Below are positions 17,827-26,334 of a stretch of DNA of 64,000 bases, piece after piece. Origin of the DNA: Variovorax paradoxus (lineage in GTDB: Bacteria > Pseudomonadota > Gammaproteobacteria > Burkholderiales > Burkholderiaceae_C). The notes under the pieces are model-generated. The model saw nothing but the letters and a program-made list of their open reading frames with translations, was not told where the DNA came from and did not search any database. Numbering within the stretch: the stretch's first letter is position 1; the number at the start of each line of letters is the position of its first letter. The position numbers and the translations under genes are program-made. Location of the stretch: the NCBI RefSeq assembly GCF_018614875.1, contig NZ_JAGGNW010000007.1, forward strand, positions 62,001 to 126,000, read 5' to 3'.

Positions 17827-19917
17827 ATGGTCGATGCCCCGGTCTCTGCAGCAACTGCTGTTCTCCCCTCCCATACTTCCACGGTCCTGGGCGCCTGCCC
17901 GCACGACTGTCCGGACACCTGCGCCCTGGTCACCACCGTCAAGGACGGCGTGGCCGTGAAGCTGCAGGGCAATCCGGCCCATCCGCACACCGCTGGCGTT
18001 CTCTGCACCAAGGTATCGCGCTACATCGAACGCAACGACCACGCCGAAAGGCTCGTCCAGCCCCTGAAGCGGTCCGGTCCCAAGGGCAGCGGCCAATTCG
18101 AACCCGTGAGCTGGGACGCCGCTCTTGACGACATCGCCGCGCATCTTCGTGCATTGCAGACAGATCCGGAAACAATTGTGCCTTATAGTTACGCCGGCAC
18201 GATGGGTCTGGTGCAGGGCGAGTCGATGGATCGGCGTTTTTTCCACAAACTGGGCGCGACGCTGCTGGACCGCACGATCTGCTCCATGGCCGGCGGCGAG
18301 GCCATGGTCCATACGCTGGGCGCCAAGGTCGGCATGCGGATCGAGTTCTTCGCCGAGGCGCGGCTCATCCTGATCTGGGGCAGCAACTCCATTGCCAGCA
18401 ACCTGCATTTCTGGCGCCACGCCCAGGCCGCCCGGCGCGCCGGTGCGCGGCTGGTGTGCATCGATCCGCGCAAGACCGAAACCGCCGACAAGTGCGACGA
18501 ACACATCGCCTTGCTGCCCGGCACCGACGCCGCACTGGCCCTGGCGCTGATGCACGAACTCATCGTGCACGACTGGCTCGACCATGACTACATCGCCAAC
18601 CACACGCTGGGCTGGGCGCAGCTGCGCGAGCGCGCACTGCAATGGCCGCCTTCGCGCGCGGCCGCCGTGTGCGGCGTGCCCGAAGCGCAGATCGTGGCGC
18701 TGGCGCAGGCCTACGGCACCACCAAGCCGGCGGCCATCCGCCTGAACTACGGCATGCAGCGCGTGCGCGGCGGCGGCAACGCGGCGCGCGCCATTGCCTG
18801 CCTGCCCGCGCTGGTGGGCGCCTGGCGCGACCGCGCAGGCGGGCTCCTGTTGAGCAGCTCGGGCCATTTTCCGGCCGACCGCGCCGCGCTGCAGCGCCCC
18901 GATCTGCTCGCGGGCCGCCAGCCGCGCACCATCAACATGAGCACCATCGGCGACGCGCTGCTCGACCAGGCCAGGCCGGTCAAGGCCATCGTGGTCTACA
19001 ACAGCAACCCTGTGGCGGTGGCGCCCGAGTCGGGCAAGGTGGTGGCGGGCTTTGCGCGCGAAGACCTCTTCACCGTGGTGCTGGAGCAGTTCCGCACCGA
19101 CACCGCCGACTACGCCGACTACCTGCTGCCCGCCACCACCCAGCTCGAGCACTGGGACATCCACTGCAGCTACGGTCATACCGATGTGCTGCTGAACCGG
19201 CCCGCAGTAGCGCCGCGCGGCGAAGCGCGCAGCAATGCCTGGGTGTTCCGCGAACTCGCGCGCCGCATGGGCTTCGACGAGCCCTGCTTCTCGGACGACG
19301 ACGAGGCGCTGTGCCGCAGCGCCTTTGCGCCGGGCGCCATCGACCACGAGCAGCTGCTGGCGCAGGGCTTCACCAGCCTGCAGCTGCCCGAAGCGCCTTT
19401 TGCCGAGGGCCGGTTCCCCACGCCCTCGGGCCGCTGCGAATTCTTCAGCGCACGCCTCGAGGCGCAGGGCATGGACGGGTTGCCCGACCATGTGCCCAAC
19501 TACGAAGCGGCGGGCAGCTCCACAGAGTTTCCGCTGGCCATGATCTCGCCGCCGGCGCGCAATTTCCTCAATTCGACCTTCGTCAACGTGACGAGCCTGC
19601 GCGCCATCGAGGGCGAGCCGCTGCTCGAAATCCACGAGGTCGACGCCGCCGCCCGCGGCATCGAGGACGGCGCCGTGGTCCGTGTGTTCAACAAGCGCGG
19701 TGAGCATCGCTGCCGCGCCGAGGTGTCGCGCCGCGCGCGGCCTGGCGTGGTGCACGGCATGGGCATCTGGTGGCGCAAGCTCGGCCTGGACGGCACCAAC
19801 GTCAACCAGCTCACCAGCCAGCGCCTGACCGACATCGGCCGCGGCCCGACCTTCTACGACTGCCTGGTCGAGGTCGAGCGTGTCGCTCCTTCTAACTCGG
19901 GGAGCCGGGCGGAGTGA
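17827..19917 (+). CDS. Molybdopterin oxidoreductase with one 4Fe-4S site
   Basis: A 696-residue enzyme of the DMSO-reductase superfamily, with domains in standard order. The N-terminal cluster is Cys24-x3-Cys28-x3-Cys32 with Cys60. The bis-MGD-binding molybdopterin domain includes LIWGSNSIASNLHFW and CIDPRKTETADKCDEHI. The C-terminal dinucleotide-binding domain contains FPLAMISPPARNFLNSTF. There is no Tat signal, so it should be cytoplasmic. The residue equivalent to the metal ligand appears to lie in SYAGTMGLVQGESMDRR, without an obvious Cys or SeCys, so formate dehydrogenase activity is doubtful. Its TGA overlaps a GTG start of the metallopeptidase gene. Substrate unknown. Confidence 0.88.
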   Translation: MVDAPVSAATAVLPSHTSTVLGACPHDCPDTCALVTTVKDGVAVKLQGNPAHPHTAGVLCTKVSRYIERNDHAERLVQPLKRSGPKGSGQFEPVSWDAALDDIAAHLRALQTDPETIVPYSYAGTMGLVQGESMDRRFFHKLGATLLDRTICSMAGGEAMVHTLGAKVGMRIEFFAEARLILIWGSNSIASNLHFWRHAQAARRAGARLVCIDPRKTETADKCDEHIALLPGTDAALALALMHELIVHDWLDHDYIANHTLGWAQLRERALQWPPSRAAAVCGVPEAQIVALAQAYGTTKPAAIRLNYGMQRVRGGGNAARAIACLPALVGAWRDRAGGLLLSSSGHFPADRAALQRPDLLAGRQPRTINMSTIGDALLDQARPVKAIVVYNSNPVAVAPESGKVVAGFAREDLFTVVLEQFRTDTADYADYLLPATTQLEHWDIHCSYGHTDVLLNRPAVAPRGEARSNAWVFRELARRMGFDEPCFSDDDEALCRSAFAPGAIDHEQLLAQGFTSLQLPEAPFAEGRFPTPSGRCEFFSARLEAQGMDGLPDHVPNYEAAGSSTEFPLAMISPPARNFLNSTFVNVTSLRAIEGEPLLEIHEVDAAARGIEDGAVVRVFNKRGEHRCRAEVSRRARPGVVHGMGIWWRKLGLDGTNVNQLTSQRLTDIGRGPTFYDCLVEVERVAPSNSGSRAE

Positions 19918-21041
19918 GGGCTGCCGCCGCATCCACGCTGGCCGCCGCGCTGCTGCTCGGTGGCTGCGCCGACCTCGGCTATTACTGGCAATCGGCCAGC
20001 GGCCACCTCGGCATCCTGCGGGTGGCCAGGCCGGTGCCCGAGTGGCTGGCGGACCCCGCCGTTTCCGCGCCGTTGAAGGCCAAGCTCGAACTCGCGCAGC
20101 GCATTCGCCGCTTCGCCGTGACCGAACTGGCCCTGCCCGACAACCCCAGCTACACCTCGTACGCCGATCTGCACCGCCCCGCGGCGGTGTGGAACGTGGT
20201 GGCCGCGCCGCCGTATTCGCTCACGCTCAAGAACTGGTGCTTTCCGGTGGCGGGCTGCGTGGGCTACCGCGGCTACTACGACGAGGCCGCCGCCAAGGCC
20301 GAAGCCGAGGCGCAGCACGCCAAGGGCCTGGAAACGGCCGTGTACCCCGTGCCGGCATATTCCACGCTGGGCTGGATGAACTGGGCCGGCGGCGATCCGC
20401 TGCTCTCCACCTTCATCGGCTACCCCGAAGGCGAACTGGCCCGCATCGTGTTTCACGAGCTCGCGCACCAGGTGCTCTACGTGCCCGGCGACATCGTCTT
20501 CAACGAGTCGTACGCCACCGCGGTGGAACGCATCGGCGGCGCGATGTGGCTGCAGCGCGAGGCCAGCGAAGCGGCGCGCGGCGAGTACGCGCGCTTCGAC
20601 GCGCAGCGCCAGCAGTTTCGCGCGCTGGCCCTCGAAACGCGCCGCGCGCTCAACCAGACCTACGAATCCGCAGAGGCCAAGGCCGGCGACCGGAGCGCGG
20701 TCGACGCCATGAAGAAGGCGGCGATGGACGGCTTTCGCGAGCGCTATGCCAGGCTGCGCGCGGAATGGCAGGGCCCGCGCCAGGGCGCCTACGATGTCTG
20801 GGTGGCGCGCGCCAACAATGCGACCTTCGCGGCCCAGGGTGCCTACGACGACCTGGTTCCGGGCTTCGAGGCCTTGTTCGCGCATGAGGGCCGCAACTGG
20901 CCGCGCTTCTACAAGGAGGTCCGCCGCATCGCCGCGCTGCCGACAATGGAAGAGCGGCGCCACGCATTGCAGACAGCCACGGGAACGCTGCAGACGAATT
21001 CCAGCCGCGACCACAACAACAACGGAGAGCACGGTGCCTGA
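19914..21041 (+). CDS. Putative aminopeptidase lipoprotein (DUF2265 type)
   Basis: A 375-residue protein with a lipobox (LLGG, Cys18) and a zincin motif HELAH (181-185). FNESYATAVER follows, where Glu198 is the likely third zinc ligand, as in the putative aminopeptidase family COG4324. The C-terminal third is helical and charged. It begins with GTG in a GTGA overlap with the oxidoreductase stop, so it depends on translation of that gene. Peptidase activity is predicted from the zinc motif; substrates are unknown. The link to a molybdoenzyme is unexplained. Confidence 0.82.
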   Translation: MRAAAASTLAAALLLGGCADLGYYWQSASGHLGILRVARPVPEWLADPAVSAPLKAKLELAQRIRRFAVTELALPDNPSYTSYADLHRPAAVWNVVAAPPYSLTLKNWCFPVAGCVGYRGYYDEAAAKAEAEAQHAKGLETAVYPVPAYSTLGWMNWAGGDPLLSTFIGYPEGELARIVFHELAHQVLYVPGDIVFNESYATAVERIGGAMWLQREASEAARGEYARFDAQRQQFRALALETRRALNQTYESAEAKAGDRSAVDAMKKAAMDGFRERYARLRAEWQGPRQGAYDVWVARANNATFAAQGAYDDLVPGFEALFAHEGRNWPRFYKEVRRIAALPTMEERRHALQTATGTLQTNSSRDHNNNGEHGA

Positions 21042-21351
21042 CATCCACATCGAACGAAACCACGCGCTGGGCATTGCCGGCGCCCGCGAAGTCGCACGCC
21101 AATGGATCGAGCAGCTCGGGCAGGACTACGGCCTGGAATGCAACTACACCGAAGGCGCGACCTGCGACGTCGCGCAGTTCAGCCGCGCGGGCATCGACGG
21201 CACGGTCGAGGTCACGGCCGACACGCTGACGCTGGAGGCGACGCTGGGCTTTCTGTTCAGCAGCTTCAGCGACCAGATCGAGCAGAAGATCTCGCGCAAG
21301 CTCGATGCCTTGCTGGAATCGCCCGGCGGCGGTGGCGCCCGCTTCGCCTGA
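21034..21351 (+). CDS. Polyhydroxyalkanoic acid system family protein
   Basis: A 105-residue protein matching the PHA_gran_rgn / TIGR02610 pattern: MPDIHIERNHALGIAGAREV with later SFSDQIEQKISRKLDALL. Family members are found with PHA granule genes, although their role is undefined. It starts with GTG inside the end of the metallopeptidase gene (8-base overlap) behind a GGAG site, and it is last of the three-gene coupled unit. It converges on the SDR gene 12 bases away. Confidence 0.8.
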   Translation: MPDIHIERNHALGIAGAREVARQWIEQLGQDYGLECNYTEGATCDVAQFSRAGIDGTVEVTADTLTLEATLGFLFSSFSDQIEQKISRKLDALLESPGGGGARFA

Positions 21352-21362
21352 GCGGCCATCGA

Positions 21363-22100
21363 TCAGACGATGGTGTAGCCGCCGTCCACCGGCAGCGCCA
21401 CGCCGCTGATCATCGATGCGCTGTCGCAGAGCAGGAACAGGATCGGCGCCACCACCTCTTCGACCTGCGCAAATCTTCCCAGCGGAATGTTCCTGAGGGC
21501 CGCCGCGCTCTTGGCCGGTTCGGCCCAGGCCTGCTCGGCCATGGGCGTGAGCGTGACGGTCGGATTCACGCTGTTCACGCGAATGCCATGCGGCCCGAAT
21601 TCGAGGCACAGCGAGCGCGTGACCGCGTCCATCGCGGCCTTCGATGCGCAATAGCAGAGGTGCGCGTCAAGCGCGACCAGCGAGGCCTGGCTCGACACGT
21701 TGACGATGCTGCCGCGAACGCCGGCCGCGATCATCGCCTTGCCGCAGCGCGAAGCGACCAATGCCGCGGCGCGTGCGTTGACGGCCATCACGGCATCGAA
21801 GCTTTCGGCCTGCAGGTCGAGCGCCGGCTCGAGCAGCGCGATGCCTGCGCAGTTCACCACGAGGTCGAAGGCTGGCAACGTTGTTAGCGCGCGTTCCAAC
21901 GCCGCTGCGGCGCTTACATCGACCACCAGTGACGTGCAGCCGGCTTCCATCTGCAGTGCGTCCAGAGCCGAAGCGTTGCGGCCCACGGCCGTCACCTTGG
22001 CGCCCGATTGTGCGAGCCGCACCGCTACCGCGCGGCCGATGCCGCTGCTGGCGCCGGTCACGAGTGCGCGCCGGCCTGAAAAATCGAAGGAGGGGGTCAT
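21363..22100 (-). CDS. SDR oxidoreductase, L-xylulose reductase-like
   Basis: A 245-residue classical SDR. The cofactor motif is TGASSGIG, NCAG follows, and the catalytic Ser/Tyr/Lys lie in NVSSQASLVALDAHLCYCASK. The stretch IRVNSVNPTVTLTPM followed by IPLGRFAQVEEVV closely resembles mammalian dicarbonyl/L-xylulose reductase, so a pentulose or tetrulose is a reasonable substrate. It is the last gene of an ABC-dehydrogenase-kinase operon, which supports a sugar alcohol role. A short palindromic repeat separates it from the kinase gene. Confidence 0.85.
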   Translation of the reverse strand: MTPSFDFSGRRALVTGASSGIGRAVAVRLAQSGAKVTAVGRNASALDALQMEAGCTSLVVDVSAAAALERALTTLPAFDLVVNCAGIALLEPALDLQAESFDAVMAVNARAAALVASRCGKAMIAAGVRGSIVNVSSQASLVALDAHLCYCASKAAMDAVTRSLCLEFGPHGIRVNSVNPTVTLTPMAEQAWAEPAKSAAALRNIPLGRFAQVEEVVAPILFLLCDSASMISGVALPVDGGYTIV

Positions 22101-22137
22101 GTCAGTTGTTCCGGTGCGGTGGCATGACGTACGCGAT

Positions 22138-22210
22138 GTTCAGGACGCGTGCACAGGCCACCGGGTACTCCCCTCCGCGAATGTCCCCGTCGGTGGGATC
22201 GTGCCCTGAA
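22138..22210. repeat. Repeat B (MITE-like palindrome), 73-bp derivative
   Basis: The left end TTCAGGACGCGTGCACAGGC and the following CACCGGGTAC match the left end of the full element at 26027. The right end GTGCCCTGAA matches its right terminus. The whole middle is absent, so this is an extreme internal deletion. It sits between the FGGY kinase and SDR genes of one operon. Confidence 0.75.
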
Positions 22211-22215
22211 TGGGT

Positions 22216-23742
22216 TCATTTCAGCCGATGCATCGCATCGCGCAACGCGGGGTAAAGAGATTTGTAGATATCGAAGCGCTCGCGGTACACGGCCTGCGCC
22301 GCAGGCTCGGGCTGCGCGCGTTCCACCAGCGTGACCCAGCCGCGCTCCGCAGTTGCCGCATCGACCAGCCCCGCGCCGAGCGCCGCGAGCATCGCTGCAC
22401 CCAGTGCCGCCTCGACCTCTTCCTCGATGGTGAACACCGGGTAGCCTGTGACGTCCGCCACGATCTGCATCCACAGGTCCGAGTGCGCCGCGCCGCCGAC
22501 CACGATCAGCCGGTCGTCCAGCGGCTGGCCGCTTTGCCGGCCGGCCTCGATGTTGTGCTGCAGCGCGAAGCTCACGCCCTCGAGCACCGCGCGGTACAGG
22601 TGCGCGCGGCTGTGCGCGAGCGAGAGGCCGATGAAGGCGCCCTTGGCCTGCGCGTCCCAGATCGGGCTGCGCTCGCCCATCAGGTAGGGCAGGAAGACCA
22701 GCCCCTCGGCGCCGGGCGGCACGTCGACGGCCTTGCGCTCGATCAGCGCGAGCGCGTCCCCGCCGGTGCGCGCGGCCTCGGCCACCTCGGCCTGGCAGAA
22801 GGTTTCGCGAAACCAGGTGACCGCCGCGCCAGCGGTGATCGCGCCGCCGAACACATAGCTGCGGTCAGCGCCGCGATAGACGTGCGGCATCGTGATGAGT
22901 CCGTGGCGCGCATCCACCGTGGGGCTCACGAAACCCCAGCACATGCTGGTGCCGATCATCGCGACGTGGTCGCCGCTGCCTGTGACGCCCGCACAGAAGG
23001 TGGCGACCGCCGCATCGACGCCGCCGGCCATCAGCGGCATGCCCTCGGCGAGGCCGAGCTTCGAGGCCCATTCGGCGCTCAGACCGCCCACCACATCGCT
23101 CGCCTCGACGAGGCGCGGCGGCATCATGCGCGCCGGGATGCCGAGCATGCCGAGCGCCTTGTGGGACCAGTTGCGCTGCGCCGCGTCGTACACGCCGCCG
23201 ATGTTGCCGGCCGAGCTGTGGTCGACCGCGAGCTCGCCGGTGAGACGCCAATTGACATAGCTGTTCGGCGGCAGAAAGTAGCGCGTCTTCGCCCATACCT
23301 CGGGCAGGTGCTCGCGAATCCACAGCATCTTGGTGAAGCCGTAGTAGCTGTCGACGCCGTTGCCGGTGATCACCTGCAAGCGCGCCACATCGACGTGCGC
23401 ATTCACCGCATCGACCTCGGCGGTGGCACGCCGGTCCATCCAGATCAGGCAGGGATGCAGCGGCTGCATGCCTTCATCGACCGGGATGCCCGCGCCGCCG
23501 TACAGGCTGCTCACGCACATCGCCGCGATGTCGGAGGGCGCAATGCCGCCCTTCGCCACGCAGGTGCGCACGCTTTCGCACACCGCGTCGAACCACACTT
23601 CGCAGGCTTGCTGCGCCCACAGCGGCTTCGGCGTTGCGGGCTGGTAGGCCACGCTCGCCTGCGCGTTCACCTTGCCGTCGATGCCGACCAGCAGGCACTT
23701 GGTGCTCTGCGTGCCGATATCGACGCCGATCACGTATTTCAT
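22216..23742 (-). CDS. FGGY-family carbohydrate kinase (xylulokinase-like)
   Basis: A 508-residue two-lobed sugar kinase. The N-terminal phosphate loop is GVDIGTQSTKCLLVG. The conserved acidic base appears in GGVDAAVATFCAGV, and the second signature region includes EGVSFALQHNIEAGR and VVGGAAHSDLWMQI, giving the adenosine pocket. Relatives phosphorylate xylulose, ribulose or erythritol. With a Zn-dehydrogenase upstream and a xylulose-reductase-like SDR downstream, the substrate is probably a ketose made from a pentitol or tetritol. The start MKYVIGVDIG was chosen; an upstream extension has no family similarity. The gap to the dehydrogenase stop is 11 bases. Confidence 0.88.
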   Translation of the reverse strand: MKYVIGVDIGTQSTKCLLVGIDGKVNAQASVAYQPATPKPLWAQQACEVWFDAVCESVRTCVAKGGIAPSDIAAMCVSSLYGGAGIPVDEGMQPLHPCLIWMDRRATAEVDAVNAHVDVARLQVITGNGVDSYYGFTKMLWIREHLPEVWAKTRYFLPPNSYVNWRLTGELAVDHSSAGNIGGVYDAAQRNWSHKALGMLGIPARMMPPRLVEASDVVGGLSAEWASKLGLAEGMPLMAGGVDAAVATFCAGVTGSGDHVAMIGTSMCWGFVSPTVDARHGLITMPHVYRGADRSYVFGGAITAGAAVTWFRETFCQAEVAEAARTGGDALALIERKAVDVPPGAEGLVFLPYLMGERSPIWDAQAKGAFIGLSLAHSRAHLYRAVLEGVSFALQHNIEAGRQSGQPLDDRLIVVGGAAHSDLWMQIVADVTGYPVFTIEEEVEAALGAAMLAALGAGLVDAATAERGWVTLVERAQPEPAAQAVYRERFDIYKSLYPALRDAMHRLK

Positions 23743-23753
23743 GGCGACATCTT

Positions 23754-24884
23754 TCAGGGCCGGGGCTGCGGCTTGAGCAGCACCTTGATGGAATCGAGCG
23801 AATTGGCCAGTGTGAAGGCGCGCTCCCACTCGGTCAACGGGAAGTCATGCGTCACGATGCCCTTCGAAGTGACGAGCCCGCGCGCCAGCAGGTCGATGGC
23901 TACGGGATAGCAGTACGGCCCCAGGTGCGCGCCGCGCACGTCGAGTTCCTTGCGGTCGCCGATGATCGACCAGTCGGCGCTCGTCTCCGAACCGAACACG
24001 CTGAACTCGACGAAGCGGCCGAGCTTGCGGATCAACTCCAGCCCCTGCGTCACACCGATGGGCGCGCCGGTGGTCTCGATGTACACGTCGCAGCCGTAGC
24101 CTTCGGTCAAGCCCTTGACGATGGCATCGGCGTTCTCGGTCTTGGGATTGATGGTGACGTCGGCGCCGTACTGCCTGGCGAGCGCGCGGCGTTCGGGCAC
24201 CGGGTCGATCACGATCAGCTTCTTCGGTGTCTTCAGCGCGGCGACCTGCGCCATCATCAGGCCCAGCGGGCCGGCGCCCGCGATCACCACCACGTCGTCG
24301 AGCTGGATGTCGCCGCGGTTCACCGTGTGGATCGCGCATGCAAGCGGCTCGATGATGGCCGCGTCTTCGAGCGAGATGCCGTCGGGGATCTTGTGCACGC
24401 GCGAGGTCGGCGGCAGCCGCATGTAGTCGGCCATGCCGCCATCGGCCACGACGCGTTGGAAGCCGAAGATGTTGTGCACCTCGCACATCCAGTACTTGCC
24501 CGAAGTGCAGAAGCGGCACTTGCCGCAGGGCACGATCTGCTCGGCGATCACGCGGTCGCCCTTCTCCACGCCGAAGTGCTCGGCCGCGCCTTCGCCGAGC
24601 GCTTCGACATAGCCGAAGAATTCATGGCCCGGGATCACGGGCGCCTTGACCCACGACGGCTGGCCGTCGCCGCCCCAGAACATCTTCGCGCCCGAGTGGC
24701 ACTTGCAGTCGGAGGCACAGATGCCGCAGGCGGCGATGGAGATCAGCAGTTCGTTGCGGCCGATGGTGGGCATGGCCACGGTCTCGAGGCGGTAGTCCTT
24801 CGGACCGTGGCAGACGACGGCCTGCATGGCGGCGAGTTCGCCGATGGCGCCCGATGCGCCGGGCTGGAGTTTTTGGTAGCTCAT
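23754..24884 (-). CDS. Zinc-dependent polyol/alcohol dehydrogenase
   Basis: A 376-residue medium-chain dehydrogenase. The catalytic zinc site begins with Cys in ACGICASDCKCHSG and continues with GHEFFGYV. The structural zinc cysteines lie in CGKCRFCTSGKYWMC, and the NAD-binding loop is GAGPLGLMMAQ. It resembles sorbitol, threonine and erythritol/threitol dehydrogenases; erythritol or L-threitol is one plausible substrate but is not proven. The start MSYQKLQPG is preferred over an upstream ATG. The gene is separated from the permease gene by repeat A, which fills the gap almost exactly. Confidence 0.87.
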   Translation of the reverse strand: MSYQKLQPGASGAIGELAAMQAVVCHGPKDYRLETVAMPTIGRNELLISIAACGICASDCKCHSGAKMFWGGDGQPSWVKAPVIPGHEFFGYVEALGEGAAEHFGVEKGDRVIAEQIVPCGKCRFCTSGKYWMCEVHNIFGFQRVVADGGMADYMRLPPTSRVHKIPDGISLEDAAIIEPLACAIHTVNRGDIQLDDVVVIAGAGPLGLMMAQVAALKTPKKLIVIDPVPERRALARQYGADVTINPKTENADAIVKGLTEGYGCDVYIETTGAPIGVTQGLELIRKLGRFVEFSVFGSETSADWSIIGDRKELDVRGAHLGPYCYPVAIDLLARGLVTSKGIVTHDFPLTEWERAFTLANSLDSIKVLLKPQPRP

Positions 24885-24912
24885 GGTTTGGAGGGGTTGT
24901 GGTTGTGCGTGG

Positions 24913-25005
24913 AACACCGCGGAACCGGCTTTGCCGGGCCGCTGGTGTTGCCCCCGGTAGGGGGAGGGAGAAGCGACACGAAGCGCGCGAAGCCTGGGGG
25001 CGAGG
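24913..25005. repeat. Dispersed repeat A, copy 2
   Basis: A full copy: AACACC/GGTGTT hairpin core, then a CCCCCGGTAGGGGG stem, then GCGACACGAAG and a GGGGGCGAG end. It abuts the stop codon of the ABC permease gene and precedes the dehydrogenase gene within the same operon, where it could pause or stop transcripts. Confidence 0.85.
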
Positions 25006-25986
25006 TCATCTCTTTGCTTCGCGGCTGATGAAGATCGCGAGCAGCACGATCCCGCCCTTGATGATCAATTGCAGGTACGGCGAGACGCCGATCATGTTGA
25101 GCCCGTTGTTCAGCACGCCCAGCAGCAGCGCGCCGACCAGCGTGCCGACGATGGCGCCGCGCCCTCCGGCAATCGACGTGCCGCCCATCACCACCGCCGC
25201 AATGGCATCGAGCTCGAAGCCCACGCCCACGCCGGGCTGTCCGCTCGTCACGCGTGCCGCCTGCACGATGCCGGCAACGGCGGCGGTGAATCCGCTCAGC
25301 GCATACACGAGCAGCTTGTAGCGCGACACGCGCACGCCCGACAGTCGCGTCGCCTCCTCGTTGCCGCCGATGGCATACAGGTAGCGGCCGAACGGCGCCA
25401 TGTTCAGCAGCACATAGGCCACCAGGTACGTTGCCAGCATGATGAGGATCGGCACCTTGATGCCCGCGAGCACGCCGCCGCCGAGGAAGCCGAACGAATC
25501 GGGCAGCCCGTCGATGGGATAGCCACCGGTGTAGATCAGCGCAATGCCGCGCGCGATGCCCATGGTGGCCAGCGTCACGATGATCGGCGGCATGCGCAGG
25601 TAGGCCACGCAGTAGCCGTTGAAGAGGCCGATCACGACGCCAACGGCCAAGCCGAGGGGGACCGCGAGCATCGGGGGGAGACCGAACTGCACCATCATCC
25701 CCGAGGCCAGCGTGCCGGAGAGCGCGACCACCGCGCCCACCGAGAGATCGATGCCCCCGGTGAGGATGGCGGCCGTCATGCCCACGGCGATGATCGCGTT
25801 GATCGACGACTGCAGCGCGATGTTCTGCAGGTTTCCCCAGGAGAGGAAGTTGTCGGTCGCGACGATCATGAAGACCGAGATGGCGAGCAGGCCGACCAAC
25901 GGAAGAAAGGCGGTCGAGCGGCGCAGTTGGGTGAAGAGTCCTCCATCAGGCGTCGGCGGTGTCGGGTGGGTGGCGGTTGCATTCAT
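25006..25986 (-). CDS. Sugar ABC transporter permease (RbsC type)
   Basis: A 326-residue inner-membrane permease with eight to ten hydrophobic segments. Family landmarks are VGMTAAILTGGIDLSVGAVVALSG and MGGTSIAGGRGAIVGTLVGALLLGVLNNGLNMIG, the latter carrying the ATPase-contact region. ATG at MNATATHPT is preceded by GGAGCACCTGAA. It forms one importer with the receptor and ATPase encoded upstream. A 262-bp palindromic element lies between this gene and the ATPase gene, and an apparent longer reading frame through that element is artefactual. Substrate probably a pentose, tetrose or polyol. Confidence 0.9.
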   Translation of the reverse strand: MNATATHPTPPTPDGGLFTQLRRSTAFLPLVGLLAISVFMIVATDNFLSWGNLQNIALQSSINAIIAVGMTAAILTGGIDLSVGAVVALSGTLASGMMVQFGLPPMLAVPLGLAVGVVIGLFNGYCVAYLRMPPIIVTLATMGIARGIALIYTGGYPIDGLPDSFGFLGGGVLAGIKVPILIMLATYLVAYVLLNMAPFGRYLYAIGGNEEATRLSGVRVSRYKLLVYALSGFTAAVAGIVQAARVTSGQPGVGVGFELDAIAAVVMGGTSIAGGRGAIVGTLVGALLLGVLNNGLNMIGVSPYLQLIIKGGIVLLAIFISREAKR

Positions 25987-26026
25987 TTCAGGTGCTCCAT
26001 GGCGCATTGCTTGAAGATGGGCGCTG

Positions 26027-26288
26027 TTGTTCAGGGCGCGTGCACAGGCCACCGGGTACTCCCCTCCGCGAATGTCCCCCGCCTTCGGCTCCTCCTTGAT
26101 TTCGCTGCGGGGAGCACCCGATGCCCTGTGCACCTGGGCACGCTGCTGGTGTACCGGTGATCAACGACCGCTCTGTACAACGATCACGTCGATGGGGTGC
26201 CTTGCGCAGCGAAATCAAGGGGGAGGCCGCAGGCCGGAGGACATTCGCTTCGCCGCGTACCCCGTCGGCGGGATCGCGCCCTGAACAA
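26027..26288. repeat. Repeat B (MITE-like palindrome), 262-bp full copy
   Basis: The ends TTGTTCAGGGCGCG and CGCGCCCTGAACAA are perfect 14-base terminal inverted repeats. Both halves continue as imperfect mirror images for over 100 bases each, with shared words such as GCGAATGTCC and GATTTCGCTGCG, so the transcript could fold into one long hairpin. No protein is encoded. It occupies most of the 348-base gap between the ATPase and permease genes; the flanks of about 40 bases on each side hold nothing recognisable apart from the permease ribosome site. Confidence 0.85.
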
Positions 26289-26334
26289 CGCACTTCAAAC
26301 CCAGCGCGACGAATCGAGAAGCGAAGCTGCCCAG

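Noticed and set aside
25987..26133. N-terminal extension of the ABC permease through the palindromic element
   Set aside because: The extra residues are translation of the repeat; a strong ribosome site supports the internal ATG.
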